This document shows positions 17,001-27,800 of a stretch of 64,000 nt of DNA, piece after piece. The DNA comes from Costertonia aggregata (GTDB lineage Bacteria > Bacteroidota > Bacteroidia > Flavobacteriales > Flavobacteriaceae). The notes beneath the pieces were generated by a model. The model made no database searches. It saw only the letters and a list, made by a program, of their open reading frames with translations, and was not told the origin of the DNA. How positions within the stretch are numbered: position 1 is the stretch's first letter; the number at the start of each line of letters is the position of its first letter. Location of the stretch: positions 1,089,501 to 1,153,500 of the forward strand of contig NZ_CP058595.1 of NCBI RefSeq assembly GCF_013402795.1, read 5' to 3'. The position numbers were made by a program, and so were the translations under genes.

Positions 17001-18402
17001 CCAACTCGACCAAAACCTGATTAACACGGTCCTCGTCTTCCTGCCCATGGCGCATGAGCTCTACATATAAATCATCACCAAATTCTGTTTTCCACCATAG
17101 CAAGGCTTCCTCGGCCTGTTTTTCTCCAACGTTCAATATTTTCCCCGGGACTTCGCCATATAGGTTCCCCGTTAACACGATAATGTCTTCTTTATATTCC
17201 TGTATGACTTTTCTATCGATACGCGGCACATAATAGAACCCATTGGTAAATGCTATAGAGGACATTTTGGCCAAATTATGGTATCCCTTTTTGGTTTTGG
17301 CCAACAGCACGATTTGATAACCGTAATCTTTTACACTTTTATTGGTATGGTCATCGCAAACGAAGAACTCGCAGCCGATTATAGGGGTAATTTCCTGTTT
17401 CGCAGCCAACTCCCCATTTTTTTCGGCAGCTTTATTTTTGTCCCGGACCGATTTGTTGTGCGCACCTATTTCCTTTACGAAATGAAACGCCCCCATCATA
17501 TTGGCATGATCGGTCAATGCCACTGCAGACATTTGATTATCTGCGGCTGACTTGACCAAATCCTTAATACTTATTGTAGATTGCAGTACCGAGAACTGGG
17601 AATGATTGTGTAGGTGAGCAAATGCTGCCTCTTCAAGGGTTTTGATATTTTCCTTGATTTCAGCTTGTGAAATACCACCGGTATCTTTTTCCCATAGCGC
17701 ATCGGCAATTTTTTTTGATGCTTTTTTAAGGTTGATGTGCTTGAGACCGATAAGCGGTATCTCATGCGGGTTGGCCTCCGAAAAGCTTTGGAAGTAGTCT
17801 GGTTGGACATCCAACTGTTCGGCCGTGTAGTGTTGTTTGCGAACAAGCTCCAAAAAACAACGGGTGGTAGCCTCAACATCCGCCGTGGCATTATGGGCTT
17901 CGGCAAATGGTTGCTTGAATAAGTATTCATGCAGCTCGGTCAACGTAGGTAATTTGAATTTTCCACCTCGCCCACCGGGAATTTGACATAACTGCGCCGT
18001 ATATTCTGTACAAGTATCCAAAACGGGCAATTGCTGTAAGGAGTTTTCAATACCTAAACGATGAAACTCCGCTCCCATAATGTTTACATCAAAGCCCACA
18101 TTTTGCCCAACAATAAATTTGGTTTTGGACATTGCGCTACTGAACCTCTCCAAAACCCTATCCAAAGCGATACCCTTTTGCTCTGCCAAGGCTGTTGATA
18201 TACCATGGATCTGTTCTGCATCATAAGGAATATTAAAACCATCCGGACGTACCAAATAATCTTGATGCTCCAACAAATTCCCCATGCCGTCATGCAACTG
18301 CCATGCTATCTGTATACAGCGAGGCCAGTTGTCGGTATCGGTTATCGGGGCATCCCAACGTTTGGGAAGGCCAGTGGTTTCGGTATCGAAGATTAAATAC
18401 AT
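14017..18402 (-). CDS. dnaE: DNA polymerase III alpha subunit with fused DnaQ-like exonuclease
   Basis: 1461 residues. Residues 1-200 are a DEDDh proofreading exonuclease: FDTETTG at 5-11, VGQNVGFDVNIM near 100, HNATADVEAT near 165. The PHP domain begins at about 260 (FAHLHNHSQFSVLQST). The polymerase palm carries PDIDIDFDDEGRG near 690 with its catalytic aspartates. Helix-hairpin-helix and an OB domain (SFAGVITDVQHRIS, about 1280) follow. Exonuclease-first fusion is known from Bacteroidota and differs from Gram-positive PolC, where the exonuclease sits inside the PHP domain. It is the replicative polymerase. Confidence 0.95.
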   Translation of the reverse strand: MYLIFDTETTGLPKRWDAPITDTDNWPRCIQIAWQLHDGMGNLLEHQDYLVRPDGFNIPYDAEQIHGISTALAEQKGIALDRVLERFSSAMSKTKFIVGQNVGFDVNIMGAEFHRLGIENSLQQLPVLDTCTEYTAQLCQIPGGRGGKFKLPTLTELHEYLFKQPFAEAHNATADVEATTRCFLELVRKQHYTAEQLDVQPDYFQSFSEANPHEIPLIGLKHINLKKASKKIADALWEKDTGGISQAEIKENIKTLEEAAFAHLHNHSQFSVLQSTISIKDLVKSAADNQMSAVALTDHANMMGAFHFVKEIGAHNKSVRDKNKAAEKNGELAAKQEITPIIGCEFFVCDDHTNKSVKDYGYQIVLLAKTKKGYHNLAKMSSIAFTNGFYYVPRIDRKVIQEYKEDIIVLTGNLYGEVPGKILNVGEKQAEEALLWWKTEFGDDLYVELMRHGQEDEDRVNQVLVELAAKHNVKLVATNNTYYCSKDDADAHDILLCVKDGEKQATPIGRGRGYRYGLPNQEYYFKSQDEMKEIFKDIPEAILNVQEIINKIEPFELARDVLLPKFDIPEAFKVPEDETDGGKRGENAYLRHITYEGAKARYGEITPEIRERIDFELDTIRNSGYPGYFLITEDFIREARNMGVSVGPGRGSAAGSVVAYCLTITNIDPLKYDLLFERFLNPDRVSMPDIDIDFDDEGRGKVMDYVINKYGANQVAQIITYGTMAAKSSIRDTARVLDLPLGDADRIAKLIPTMSKLGKIFGQSDADLKKKFRAEDYEKVNQLLNISETDDLEGQTVNMARTLEGSVRNTGIHACGVIITPDDITNFVPVATAKDSDLYVTQFDNSVVESAGLLKMDFLGLKTLTLIKDTVKIVKAKHSIDLVPDDFPLDDEKTYELFQRGDTVGIFQYESPGMQKHMKDLKPTVFDDLIAMNALYRPGPMEYIPSFIARKHGREEIAYDLPDMEEYLKETYGITVYQEQVMLLSQKLAGFSKGDADVLRKAMGKKIFAVLQKMKPQFLEGGAANGHPTETLEKIWKDWEAFAAYAFNKSHSTCYAYIAYQTAYLKAHYPAEYMAAVLSNNMNDIKQVTFFMEECKRMGLDVLGPDVNESYYKFAVNKDGAVRFGMGAIKGVGRSAVETIVAHRKKDGNFKSVFDLAKRIDLRAANKKAFENLAVAGGFDSFGTTHRAQYFHDEGDGITFLEKVIKSAAKYQENQNSSQMDMFGGMSEAQIPEPVVPPCEEWGTMEKLRREKEVVGIYISGHPLDDFKTEINAFCNANVSCANELEHYVNRELSFAGVITDVQHRISKNGKGWALFTMEDYTDSFEFRIFGEEYLKFRHFLMINSFVYVKMYVKEGWVNRDTGKKGDPRMQFNSFILLQEVMEAYAKKLTIKLNIDELKEENIHQLKDTLVSHKGNHPLNFVIYEMEEEIKVNLSSRKQKVQISSELLHRLEESQVHYKLN

Positions 18403-18522
18403 TTATGATATTTTGTACATGCAAAAAGTATCGATAAAAATAAGGAAAAGTGAGTTTGCTGAAAAAGGGAGTTGTTAGCAGTTATCAACTGCTATTATAA
18501 TGCTAAATATAGTTCCGAAAAA

Positions 18523-18552
18523 TTGTAAGTTATTTAAAATAGCGTATATTTG
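18523..18552 (+). promoter_or_regulatory. Promoter of rpsP-rimM
   Basis: TTG at 18523-18525, 19 bp, TATATTTG at 18545-18552: a full match to the Bacteroidota sigma consensus TTG-N17..20-TAnnTTTG. The start codon is 65 bp further on, leaving a leader of about 60 bases. Confidence 0.75.
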
Positions 18553-18617
18553 CAGCCCTTTTTGAAGGAATTAAGAATTAATAACCAAGGGTCGGGCACC
18601 CTACAAATTAATGTGAT

Positions 18618-19295
18618 ATGCCAGTAAAGATTAGATTACAGAGACACGGTAAAAAAGGAAAACCATTTTATTGGATCGTTGCCGCTGACAGCCGTGCCAA
18701 AAGAGACGGTAAATTTTTGGAGAAGTTAGGTATCTACAACCCCAACACCAATCCTGCTACAATTGAATTAAAAGTTGATGACTCCGTTAAATGGTTGCAA
18801 AACGGTGCACAACCTACAGATACGGCAAGGGCTATTTTATCTTATAAAGGCGCTTTATTAAAACATCATTTACTAGGTGGTGTACGTAAAGGAGCACTGA
18901 CCGAAGAGCAAGTTGAAGAAAAGTTCAACGCTTGGTTAGAAGAAAAAGAAAAAGCTGTCGCCAGCAAGATCGGTGGATTAGACAAAGCCAAAGCAGACGC
19001 TAGGGCCGCCGCATTGAAAGCCGAAAAAGAAGTTAACGACAAAAGAGCTGCTGAAGCTGCCGCTGCCGCGCTTCCCGAAACACCTGAAGGTGAAAGTGCC
19101 GAAGAGGTAGCAGTAGACACTCCCGAAACGCCACAACCCGATACGGAAAATGCGGATACCACTCCCGTAGCTCCCGTAAAAGAAAAAGAGGAAATCGAAG
19201 CTAGTGACAATGCCGCCGAAGCACCTTCTGTTGAAGAGGTTATTGATGCGAGCGACGAGGATGTAAAGCCTGCCAAGACCGGAGAGGAAGAGTAA
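18618..19295 (+). CDS. rpsP: 30S ribosomal protein S16 with long acidic C-terminal extension
   Basis: The first ~80 residues are canonical S16 ([37 protein letters not shown]). The full protein is 225 residues against the usual 80-90. The extra part is first a Lys/Glu/Ala helix (about 95-150), then a low-complexity Glu/Pro/Ala/Thr tail ending [11 protein letters not shown]. Extended S16 is common in Bacteroidota. It precedes rimM by 10 bp in the conserved ribosome-maturation pair. Confidence 0.95.
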   Translation: MPVKIRLQRHGKKGKPFYWIVAADSRAKRDGKFLEKLGIYNPNTNPATIELKVDDSVKWLQNGAQPTDTARAILSYKGALLKHHLLGGVRKGALTEEQVEEKFNAWLEEKEKAVASKIGGLDKAKADARAAALKAEKEVNDKRAAEAAAAALPETPEGESAEEVAVDTPETPQPDTENADTTPVAPVKEKEEIEASDNAAEAPSVEEVIDASDEDVKPAKTGEEE

Positions 19296-19305
19296 TTTTT
19301 GAACG

Positions 19306-19833
19306 ATGCGAAAGGAAGAATGTTTCTACCTAGGCAAAGTTGTTTCAAAATATAGTTTCAAAGGTGAGGTTCTCGTAAAATTAGATACCGATGACCCTGA
19401 GATTTACGAAAACATGGAATCAGTTTTTGTTTCAATACGAAACAATCTGGTTCCATTTTTTATAGATAGATGTAGACTGCACAAATCGGCACTGCTCCGT
19501 ATCGATTTTGAAGAAGTCAAAGATGAAGCCTCGGCCGATAGGATCATGGGCGCCGAACTGTATCTACCGTTATCGTCATTGCCTAAACTTGAAGGCAACA
19601 AATTCTATTTTCACGAAGTCATTGGGTTTACGATCATGGACAAAGTACATGGAGGTATAGGAACTATACAAAGCGTAAACGATACTACAGCTCAAGCACT
19701 TTTTGAAGTACAAAAGGGAGATAAGCAACTCTTGATCCCTGTTACCGATGAAATCATAACTAAGGTAGACCGTGAAAACAAAACCATCTTCGTCACCACG
19801 CCCGATGGTTTAGTAGATCTTTACCTGAATTGA
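19306..19833 (+). CDS. rimM: 16S rRNA processing protein RimM
   Basis: 175 residues, full length. The N-terminal RimM domain (CFYLGKVVSKYSFKGEVLVKLDTDDPE, 5-32) and C-terminal PRC-barrel (about 95-175, VIGFTIMDKVHGGIGTIQSV) are complete; LIPVTDEIITKVD near the end is typical. RimM binds S19 and helps 30S head maturation. Co-transcribed with rpsP; it converges with the FG-GAP gene, 11 bp apart. Confidence 0.95.
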   Translation: MRKEECFYLGKVVSKYSFKGEVLVKLDTDDPEIYENMESVFVSIRNNLVPFFIDRCRLHKSALLRIDFEEVKDEASADRIMGAELYLPLSSLPKLEGNKFYFHEVIGFTIMDKVHGGIGTIQSVNDTTAQALFEVQKGDKQLLIPVTDEIITKVDRENKTIFVTTPDGLVDLYLN

Positions 19834-19844
19834 TTATGCTCATA

Positions 19845-22800
19845 TCACTTTAGCTTGAAAGACTGAAGCTTATCGTTATTGTTCGCTACCAAAACAAATC
19901 GTTTTTCCTTATTGATCAAAACACGTATTTTTTTCGCATCCTTGTTTGAGAAAAAACCACTTTCTTTAATCGATAACGGAGAAAACCCACCTTTTCCATC
20001 GCCAAGCATTATCAGTCCCGTTCCCGCATCGTTCCTAGGGGTTTCTATCTCCGAGACAAATAAATTGTTGATAGCCAAAACATCCAAATTGCCATCATCA
20101 TCAAAATCGTCAATAAGCATATCGTTTATATTGGACAGTTGGGCCTGATAAGGCAACAGTGATGTTTTGAACGTATTGTTTCCCATATTTTCAATGTACA
20201 TGGATGCGAAAGTATCTGCTTGATATCGGAGTGCATTTTTTAATTCCATTTCCCCATAAACCTCATCTATTTCCAAAGATGCAAAAACATCATATTTTTT
20301 TATATCTTTTTTAAGGTTAGGTATTTGTTCGGAAGAACACGAGAACCCCCGCAAGGGATAATGTTTGTTATCATTGTAATACCCCAAGACAATATCCTTC
20401 ATTCCGTTATCATCAAAATCGTCATAATAAATATCAAAAGGTTTCTCGGGGCTGGTTTTGTACTTATAGTTTAAACCTAGATTGCCCACTATATAATCTT
20501 CATCACCATCATTGTCAAAATCGCCCTTATCGATACTGAACCACCAGCCAGATGTTTTTGAAAGGCCATCAGCAGTGTCCTTGGTCAAGCTTCCATTTTC
20601 ATTTTTGAAAAGGGTTATAGGCATCCACTCACCCACGACCACGAGGTCTATAGCGTTATCCTGATTATAGTCCGTCCAAATAGCATCAGTCACCATTCCT
20701 ACATTATCAAACCCTGGTGCCAATTCGTCGGTCATATTAACAAGTTGACCGTTTTCATTTTTTAATAACATACTGGAAGGCGGGGATGGATACTCATGAG
20801 GCACATGCCTTCCGCCGACAAACAAATCAATATCCCCGTCGGCATCATAATCCCCTGCTGTTACAGTGGAACCGCTGATACGTTCTACACCTAGGATAGC
20901 TCCTTTGGAAAAACCACCATTCCCATTATTTATATAAAGGCGGTCTGTGTAACGAAAATCTTTTTTAGGGTATTCATTGCCACCGCTCACCACATATAAA
21001 TCTTTATAGCCATCAGAGTTTACATCAAAAAAAACTGCATCAACATCTTCAAAAGGAGCTTCTTTCTTCCAAAATTCGTTTAGAACAATAGTAAAAGATC
21101 CGTCTTTGTTCTGTTTATATAATTTTGGGGCATGCCCGGTAGCTCCACCCAAAAAAACATCGTCCAACCCATCGTTATCAATATCGGCAACGGCCATGGC
21201 CGGACCAAATTGAGATAACTTATGGGGAAGAAGCACCTGCTTTTTAAAGTCGTCAAAATTATTTTCCACATGGTTGAACTCAATAGGGAGTTCATTTGTT
21301 GTTTCAACAAAAAGTGCATCATTAGACCTAGACAATTTCGATTTTACAGAAGCTTTGTCTTTTGTAAACTTTACCGTTTGGTTTGCATTGATATTTTTTT
21401 CAAAAGTTTCAAGGCCATTGGGCCAAGTAATGAGCAAACTATCTACTTTTTTAGAAGAACCTAGACCAAAATGAACCGTAGATTCACTTGTGGAATATAT
21501 GCCCCTTACATTGGTTATATGTTGTGTTTGCATATTTCCGTTTGTATAAATATCAACTCTTGAACCGAGCGTGGGCGCATTTGAGTTATCCGACAGCTCT
21601 AACCTTAAGAAATTACCATTGGTATTGGCTTCAGTGTTATTTCTGTATACAAAGGCCGTTTCATTGATATTGTTCACGACCAAATCCAAATCCCCGTCAT
21701 TATCAAAGTCAGCATATGCCGACCCGTTGGAAAACGACTCGACATCCAAACCCCAATCTTTGGCCACTTTTTCAAATTTTAAATTCCCCTTATTTTTAAA
21801 AGCATAATTTTTTAAAGGTTGAGAAGGTATTAATCCAATAGCTTTTTCGAGATTTACAACATCCCAGATACTTTTTATGGTACCACCGTCAGGATTTTTT
21901 TGAAGCCATTCAAGTCTGGTCTTGTTCACATATTCGGCTACATTGTTATCTGCATCGGTATTTCTGATATCCCTTAATAATCCGTTAGTGACGTAGGCAT
22001 CCTTAAACCCATCATTATCAAAATCAGCTATAAGGTTAGACCAGCTCCAATCTGTCGCCGACATACCGGTGTATTGTGCTATGTTACTAAAAGTGCCATT
22101 CCCGTTGTTCAACTGTAATGTATTGTACATATATTGATAGCCACCGCCGTCTTCTACGACTTTCCAAAAGGCTTCAATATTCATTCCGCTCATATTGGAT
22201 TTCAATCTAAAATTGTCTTCGGCGACCATGTCCACCACAAAAACATCCAATAAGCCATCGTTGTTGATGTCCGAAATATCTACTCCCATACTGTAAAAGG
22301 AGGTCTGGTTTATTGTTGAGTCAATACGGTTAGAAAAAGTACCATCTTGATTATTGATGAAAAGAAAATCAGGAGCGTAAAAATCGTTCGCCACGTAAAT
22401 ATCCGTCCAACCGTCATTATTTATATCGCTGGCGGAAACGCCATTTGGAAAGCCTGTTTTAAAAAGTCCTGCTGCTTTGGTAACATCCTCAAAAAAACCT
22501 CCTTTATTTTTTAAAAGCCGAAGTGAATACTCAGGTTTGAGCAACTCTGTTCCTGCGTATTCGGAAAAACTGCCAGGATTAGGAGGTTGGGTCAACAAGA
22601 ACAAGTCTAATAGACCGTCTTTGTCATAATCCAAAAAAGTGGAATGCCTTGTTCTTTGCTGGTCATCAACTTTGAATTCTTCGGCGACTTCGTTGAAAGT
22701 CAAGTCACCTTTGTTCAGGTACAGCAGGTTTTTTCTCAAATCGGGGTTTTCATCATATAACTCCCTACTAACATATATATCTAAAAGCCCATCATTGTTA

Positions 22801-23162
22801 ACATCTGCAATGGTAACGCCGGTAGACCATCCCCCATCGTCAATTATCCCTGCTTTTTGGGTAATATCCTTAAATTTAAAATCCCCTTGATTTAAATAAA
22901 GTTTGTCGGAAACCATATTCCCGGCAAAATAAATATCCTGTAGACCATCATTATTAAAATCACCAACGCCTACACCAGCCCCTCCATAATAATTGGCATA
23001 CAGCAGAATATTCGCTTGTTTTGTGTCTTCAATTTTATTGACAAAATCAATGCCCGTATGAGCAGGTTCCAAAAGTGTAAAAAGCTGTTGGTTTTTTATT
23101 TCTGCTTTTTTTTCGCATGAAAAGAAAATGAACGCTATGCAAACCAAAAAAAATGATCTCAT
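19845..23162 (-). CDS. FG-GAP / ASPIC-UnbV repeat lipoprotein (CRTAC1-like)
   Basis: 1105 residues. The lipoprotein signal ends at Cys16 (FIFFSC). Many FG-GAP/VCBS repeats of the form DxNNDGxxDIY run over both halves, each with a Ca-binding-like DxDxDG loop. An ASPIC/UnbV segment lies between them near 530-600 (GSRVDIYTNG, STSESTVHFGLG, DSLLITWPNG). This is a surface-exposed beta-propeller-like protein, regularly found beside SusC/SusD pairs. It follows susD after a terminator-like hairpin, so it may receive read-through or have its own promoter. A role in glycan handling is inferred from context. Confidence 0.85.
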   Translation of the reverse strand: MRSFFLVCIAFIFFSCEKKAEIKNQQLFTLLEPAHTGIDFVNKIEDTKQANILLYANYYGGAGVGVGDFNNDGLQDIYFAGNMVSDKLYLNQGDFKFKDITQKAGIIDDGGWSTGVTIADVNNDGLLDIYVSRELYDENPDLRKNLLYLNKGDLTFNEVAEEFKVDDQQRTRHSTFLDYDKDGLLDLFLLTQPPNPGSFSEYAGTELLKPEYSLRLLKNKGGFFEDVTKAAGLFKTGFPNGVSASDINNDGWTDIYVANDFYAPDFLFINNQDGTFSNRIDSTINQTSFYSMGVDISDINNDGLLDVFVVDMVAEDNFRLKSNMSGMNIEAFWKVVEDGGGYQYMYNTLQLNNGNGTFSNIAQYTGMSATDWSWSNLIADFDNDGFKDAYVTNGLLRDIRNTDADNNVAEYVNKTRLEWLQKNPDGGTIKSIWDVVNLEKAIGLIPSQPLKNYAFKNKGNLKFEKVAKDWGLDVESFSNGSAYADFDNDGDLDLVVNNINETAFVYRNNTEANTNGNFLRLELSDNSNAPTLGSRVDIYTNGNMQTQHITNVRGIYSTSESTVHFGLGSSKKVDSLLITWPNGLETFEKNINANQTVKFTKDKASVKSKLSRSNDALFVETTNELPIEFNHVENNFDDFKKQVLLPHKLSQFGPAMAVADIDNDGLDDVFLGGATGHAPKLYKQNKDGSFTIVLNEFWKKEAPFEDVDAVFFDVNSDGYKDLYVVSGGNEYPKKDFRYTDRLYINNGNGGFSKGAILGVERISGSTVTAGDYDADGDIDLFVGGRHVPHEYPSPPSSMLLKNENGQLVNMTDELAPGFDNVGMVTDAIWTDYNQDNAIDLVVVGEWMPITLFKNENGSLTKDTADGLSKTSGWWFSIDKGDFDNDGDEDYIVGNLGLNYKYKTSPEKPFDIYYDDFDDNGMKDIVLGYYNDNKHYPLRGFSCSSEQIPNLKKDIKKYDVFASLEIDEVYGEMELKNALRYQADTFASMYIENMGNNTFKTSLLPYQAQLSNINDMLIDDFDDDGNLDVLAINNLFVSEIETPRNDAGTGLIMLGDGKGGFSPLSIKESGFFSNKDAKKIRVLINKEKRFVLVANNNDKLQSFKLK

Positions 23163-23221
23163 AAAATATAATAATCTAATTACCAGTGTAAAAATACCAA
23201 TATAACCATACTATTTATACC

Positions 23222-23251
23222 AAAAAACAAAGGAGAGTTTCCCCTCCTTTG
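23222..23251 (-). terminator. Intrinsic terminator after the SusD-like gene
   Basis: Eight-base perfect arms CAAAGGAG / CTCCTTTG around an 8-base loop. The minus-strand transcript then has TTTTTTGG. It separates the SusCD pair from the FG-GAP lipoprotein gene, so levels of the latter may be lower. Confidence 0.75.
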
Positions 23252-23302
23252 ATAAATTAACTAAAACTAACTCAAACTGACTCTATAAAATTGGATTATG
23301 AG

Positions 23303-24793
23303 TTATTCAACATCCCACCATACCCTGGTGGTAAGCTCATCAGACCCTTGTCTACTAATGGCCTCATCATAGTTTGCCTTATTGTTTACCTGCTCGCTTT
23401 CAGAATATGACATTCTTCTTGGAATTGTACCGTTAGTTACATTACCGGGGTAATTAACAGGTGTCAATACAGGGAATCCTGTTCTTCTCCAATTAGAAAA
23501 CGATTCATATTCGTTCAAGAAGGTAACCGCCCAATATTGGGTAGCAATTTGCTCAATAGCATTTGCCGCATCATAAGGGTTTGCTGTCAAGTAAGCTGCA
23601 ATATCGGCATCATCAATAACACCAGCATCACCATAAAGTGATAATGTCTTCATAGCTGCAGTTACGCCATTATTGTAATGCGTTTCGGCATCACCGCCGA
23701 TTCCCCATCTCACATTGGCTTCGGCCAACATAAATTCTACTTCGGCATAGGTCTGGAAAATCATTGGAGCATCTAACCCTGTAATAATATTCCTGTTGGG
23801 CTCAACATAATTATCCAAATTCTCTTCACCTGTCATCTCTAAAAGCATGTTCGCGTCAAGACCGTTTGGAAAGCCTATCATATCGGCGGGGTCAGTACTA
23901 CCATCACTTCTTCTTGCTCCCAAAATTGGTAATCTTGGATCGTTTCTATCTTTCATGAAATCCACAAAAGTTTTGCTTAACCTTGGATTGGCATCTACAA
24001 GAAAAACCTCGCCATTACCATTTTGGTTGACCCCTTCTGGACCAGCAGTGTGTGGTACAAAGAAAATGTCATCATTAGACTCCATTACTCCACCTGCAAT
24101 AGCTTTAGTAGCCCATGACTGCGCCGCAGCAGGGTCTACTTTTATAAGCCTTAATCCCAAGCGCAACATTAAAGAATTGGCCAATCTTTTCCATTTAGCT
24201 TGATCACCGTTATATATGATATCAGCATCCCCAAATTGAGAGGTACCTGTACCTAAGTCAGCAGCGGATTCTTCCAATTCTTTTAACATATCTGCATAGA
24301 TTTCACTTTGCGGGTCGTACTTTGGGGTTAAGATACCCTCTAAAACCGCTTTGCCGGCCTCGCTATAAGGAACGTCTCCATATAAATCGGTCAATCTTGA
24401 AAAGGCAAAAACTCGCAATATTCTAGTAATTGCTTTCATTTCAGCCGGTAGCCCTTCTTCATCGATTTGAACCAACATATCCTCCAAAGATTTTATGGCA
24501 TTGCCATAATACCTATCCATAAGGGACGAGGCATAACCTCTGTTCCACGTGTATTTATCTCCATCCCAATACCCAGCAGTAGTCGCTATGTGCTGCATCA
24601 TGGTGGATTGATAAATCAAACCTGCTCTCCAATTATCATATCGCTCACTTGATACGAACAATTGGGCTGCGGTCAGCTTATTATTGACACTTACTTGAAT
24701 AGGCTTCTGAGGGTTAACATTTAGCTCTTCAAAACCTTCGTCACATGCACTAAGCACGAACAAAAACAACAAGACATAAATTGATTTTTTCAT
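23303..24793 (-). CDS. SusD/RagB-family outer-membrane lipoprotein
   Basis: I start at the ATG at 24793, where MKKSIYVLLFLFVLSACDEGFEEL is a lipoprotein signal with Cys at 17; this gives 496 residues, and the start sits 10 bp after the SusC stop. NPQKPIQVSVNNKLTAAQL, an N-terminal helical (TPR-like) region, LYGDVPYSEAG and the C-terminal EAxFMLAEANVRW-type segment identify a SusD-like glycan-binding subunit. It caps its SusC partner. Substrate cannot be read from sequence. Confidence 0.9.
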   Translation of the reverse strand: MKKSIYVLLFLFVLSACDEGFEELNVNPQKPIQVSVNNKLTAAQLFVSSERYDNWRAGLIYQSTMMQHIATTAGYWDGDKYTWNRGYASSLMDRYYGNAIKSLEDMLVQIDEEGLPAEMKAITRILRVFAFSRLTDLYGDVPYSEAGKAVLEGILTPKYDPQSEIYADMLKELEESAADLGTGTSQFGDADIIYNGDQAKWKRLANSLMLRLGLRLIKVDPAAAQSWATKAIAGGVMESNDDIFFVPHTAGPEGVNQNGNGEVFLVDANPRLSKTFVDFMKDRNDPRLPILGARRSDGSTDPADMIGFPNGLDANMLLEMTGEENLDNYVEPNRNIITGLDAPMIFQTYAEVEFMLAEANVRWGIGGDAETHYNNGVTAAMKTLSLYGDAGVIDDADIAAYLTANPYDAANAIEQIATQYWAVTFLNEYESFSNWRRTGFPVLTPVNYPGNVTNGTIPRRMSYSESEQVNNKANYDEAISRQGSDELTTRVWWDVE

Positions 24794-24803
24794 AATTTTC
24801 TTT

Positions 24804-27800
24804 TTAAAACTTAACATTAAGACTTAATCCATAGCTTCTTGTAAGTGGCACACCAAAATACTCTAAACCTTGAGAATTCCCTGCATTATATGTACTTTCA
24901 GGATCCACATTTTCTATGGTTCGAGACAGGAAGAAAAGGTTTTGCCCAATTAGATTAACAGTTACAGACTGCAGGAACGTTTTGTCCAGTACTTTGCTTG
25001 GCAAAGTATATCCTAAACTCATTTGCCTGAATTTAATATAATCCGCATCCTCTACAAACTCTTCTGCAATGTCATTAACCCTGCCCCAGTATATTTGAAG
25101 GTCTTCGGGAGCCACCGTTGTGGTAAATGCGGTACCTGTACCAGCATCCGCATCAAAAGTAGCACCATCTACCCCGGATATGGTAAGGCCATTTTCCCTA
25201 CCTGCCAAAGTGTTCTTATGTAGCCCCGCACCATATGCTGTTGAATTAGTACCTGAAAACAACTGACCGCCGAACTTAGCATCAATCAAAAAGTTAAGAC
25301 TAAAGTTTTTATATCTTATAGTATTTGTCCACCCAAAATTCCAAGGTGGCACACCTTCGCCCAATATTTTACGCTCTCCCTGCCTTGCAATCGGGACCCC
25401 GTCACCATCTATATCATAAACAATGTTTCCATTGTTATCGCGCACATAAGACGTTCCAAAGATAACACCAAAGGGCTCACCAACAATTTGTTGTATCCTA
25501 ACGTTTCTTGTTCTGGGCTCATCCAAAGCTATATCAGAATTATCAGCATTTGTCGCTGTAATCTTACTTTCGTTGAAAGAAGCGTTTAATGTAGTTGTCC
25601 AAGTGAAGTTCTCATTTCTGATAGGCGTACCTGAAATTAAAAGTTCAACACCTTCGTTTTCCAATTTACCAAGATTCGCCGAAGCTGCTCCAAATCCAGA
25701 ACCTACCGAAGTCGTTACGTTTACTATGTCATTGGTAGTTTCATTAGCATAGTAGGCCAAGTCAACAGACAACCTGTTGTCAAAAAACCTAGCATCTAGA
25801 CCAATTTCGACTTCATTTTTGTTGAAAGGCACCAAATCCGCATTCGGTACCGTACCACCCGTAATTCTACCTAACGGTTGACCGAGGTGTCCTTGTCCAA
25901 ATATTTCATATGTTAAACCCAGCTGGTATGCTTCTTGAGCACCACCTGCCACCTGACTGTAACCCCCTCTTAGTTTAAGGAAGTTCACAAATGTTGGCAT
26001 CTCTATCATATCGGACAATATTAAACTACCATTGATAGAAGAATAGAAATCATTATTTGGTGTTGTTTTACCAGGAAAGGATAACGTAGAGAACCAGTCA
26101 TTCCTCCCAGTAAATGTGATGTAAGCAAAATTGTTATAGGAGAGTTCCATTGAACCGTAAAGAGAACCAATCTCACGCTTATTAAAATCCCTATTCCTGC
26201 TTTGGTTTCTTAAATTAGCTATATCAAATAACCCAGGAACGATAAACTGATTACCTCCCAAGTTTAAATCCTCTCTCTCAATAGAGTTTTTATTCGCTCC
26301 GACGAAGGTAGTTAAAGCGAATTTCTCTGTGATATCTTTGTCAACACCTAATATGACATCAGAATCAATTTGGGTAAAGCGCCTATTCAATTCATTCATG
26401 TCCCCCAATGGGTTAAATAATGTGCCTGTTGGTGTTATTCTTGTTGTACGCAATGTTGAATGGTCTGTACCTATTCTAGCCGTTACGTATAACCAATCCA
26501 ATATGTCATATCTTAAAGAGGCTGATGCAATTATCCTATTTTTTTTATCCTCATTTCTAAAATTGAAAGCGGCAAAATAAGGGTTTGTAGAGAACACATT
26601 TCCGTTTATCTGTCTCTCGTTACCGTCTTCATCTGCACCAGGATTCATATTCCTCACATCTACGTTACCGGGCAAAACACCTACCGTAAAGTTTGCATTA
26701 CCGGGAGAATCTGAAAGTCTTGGTCTATTCACAACATCTTCAACAATGTATTGAGAATTGACCTGTAATGTGAGTTTTTCGGCCAAAACCGTTCCCGCGT
26801 TAAGGGAAAAAGTTTTTCTGTTTAGGCCAGAATTAGGAACAATGTCGCTGTTAGTAAGGTCTGTGAAGGAGAACCTTAAGTTAGATTTGTCATTTGCCGT
26901 TGAAAAGGCCAATGTGTTGATAAACGTAGTTCCCGTTCTGTAAAAGTTTTTTATGTTGTTTCCAACTCGGGAATAGGGCCTCTCAACACCGTCCCATTGT
27001 ATTACAGGAGACCCGTTGTATCTTGGCCCCCATGAACTAAATCCTAAGTCAATTGCTTCTTGTTGAGTCGCTGGCACTCTTCCAAGGGTTCCTTGACCGT
27101 ATTCCGTTTGAAAATCTTGGATATCTGTATTAACAACATCAAAATTCACAGTTGAACTATACTCGATACCAAAACCTTCTTGTTTTTTTCCTCCTTTGGT
27201 CGTAATCAAAATTACACCGTTTGCACCTCTTGAACCGTACAGTGCACTGGCCGCACCACCTTTAAGTACAGATATAGACTCAATAAGGTCTGGTGCAATA
27301 CTGGATATACCGTCCCCGCCATCACTACCGCCCCACAAACTTGCGGAACCATTATTATCGTTACCAATGGGAATACCGTCTACTACATATAATGGTTGAT
27401 TGTTACCGGTAAGCGTACTATTACCACGTATGATTACCCTACTTGAACCTGCAGCCCCAGTCGAGTTTTGCGTAATATTTACACCTGCTATCTTACCTTG
27501 TAGCGCATTAATACCATTTACTGTTTTGACCGTTGAAATTTCTTCTCCGTCTACTTCTGTTATCGAATAACCCAATGCTTTTGTCTCTCGCTTGATGCCC
27601 AAAGCAGTTACTACAACTTCATCTAATTGGCTGCTATCTTCATCCAATGTTGTGTTGACCGTTGATTGCCCCGATACCGAAACCTCTTTGGTCGCATACC
27701 CTAAGGAGGAGAATACCAAAATATCCGAACTTCCGGATAAGTTGATGGCATAATTACCGTCAAAATCTGTCGCGGTACCGTTCGACGTTCCTTTTTCAAC

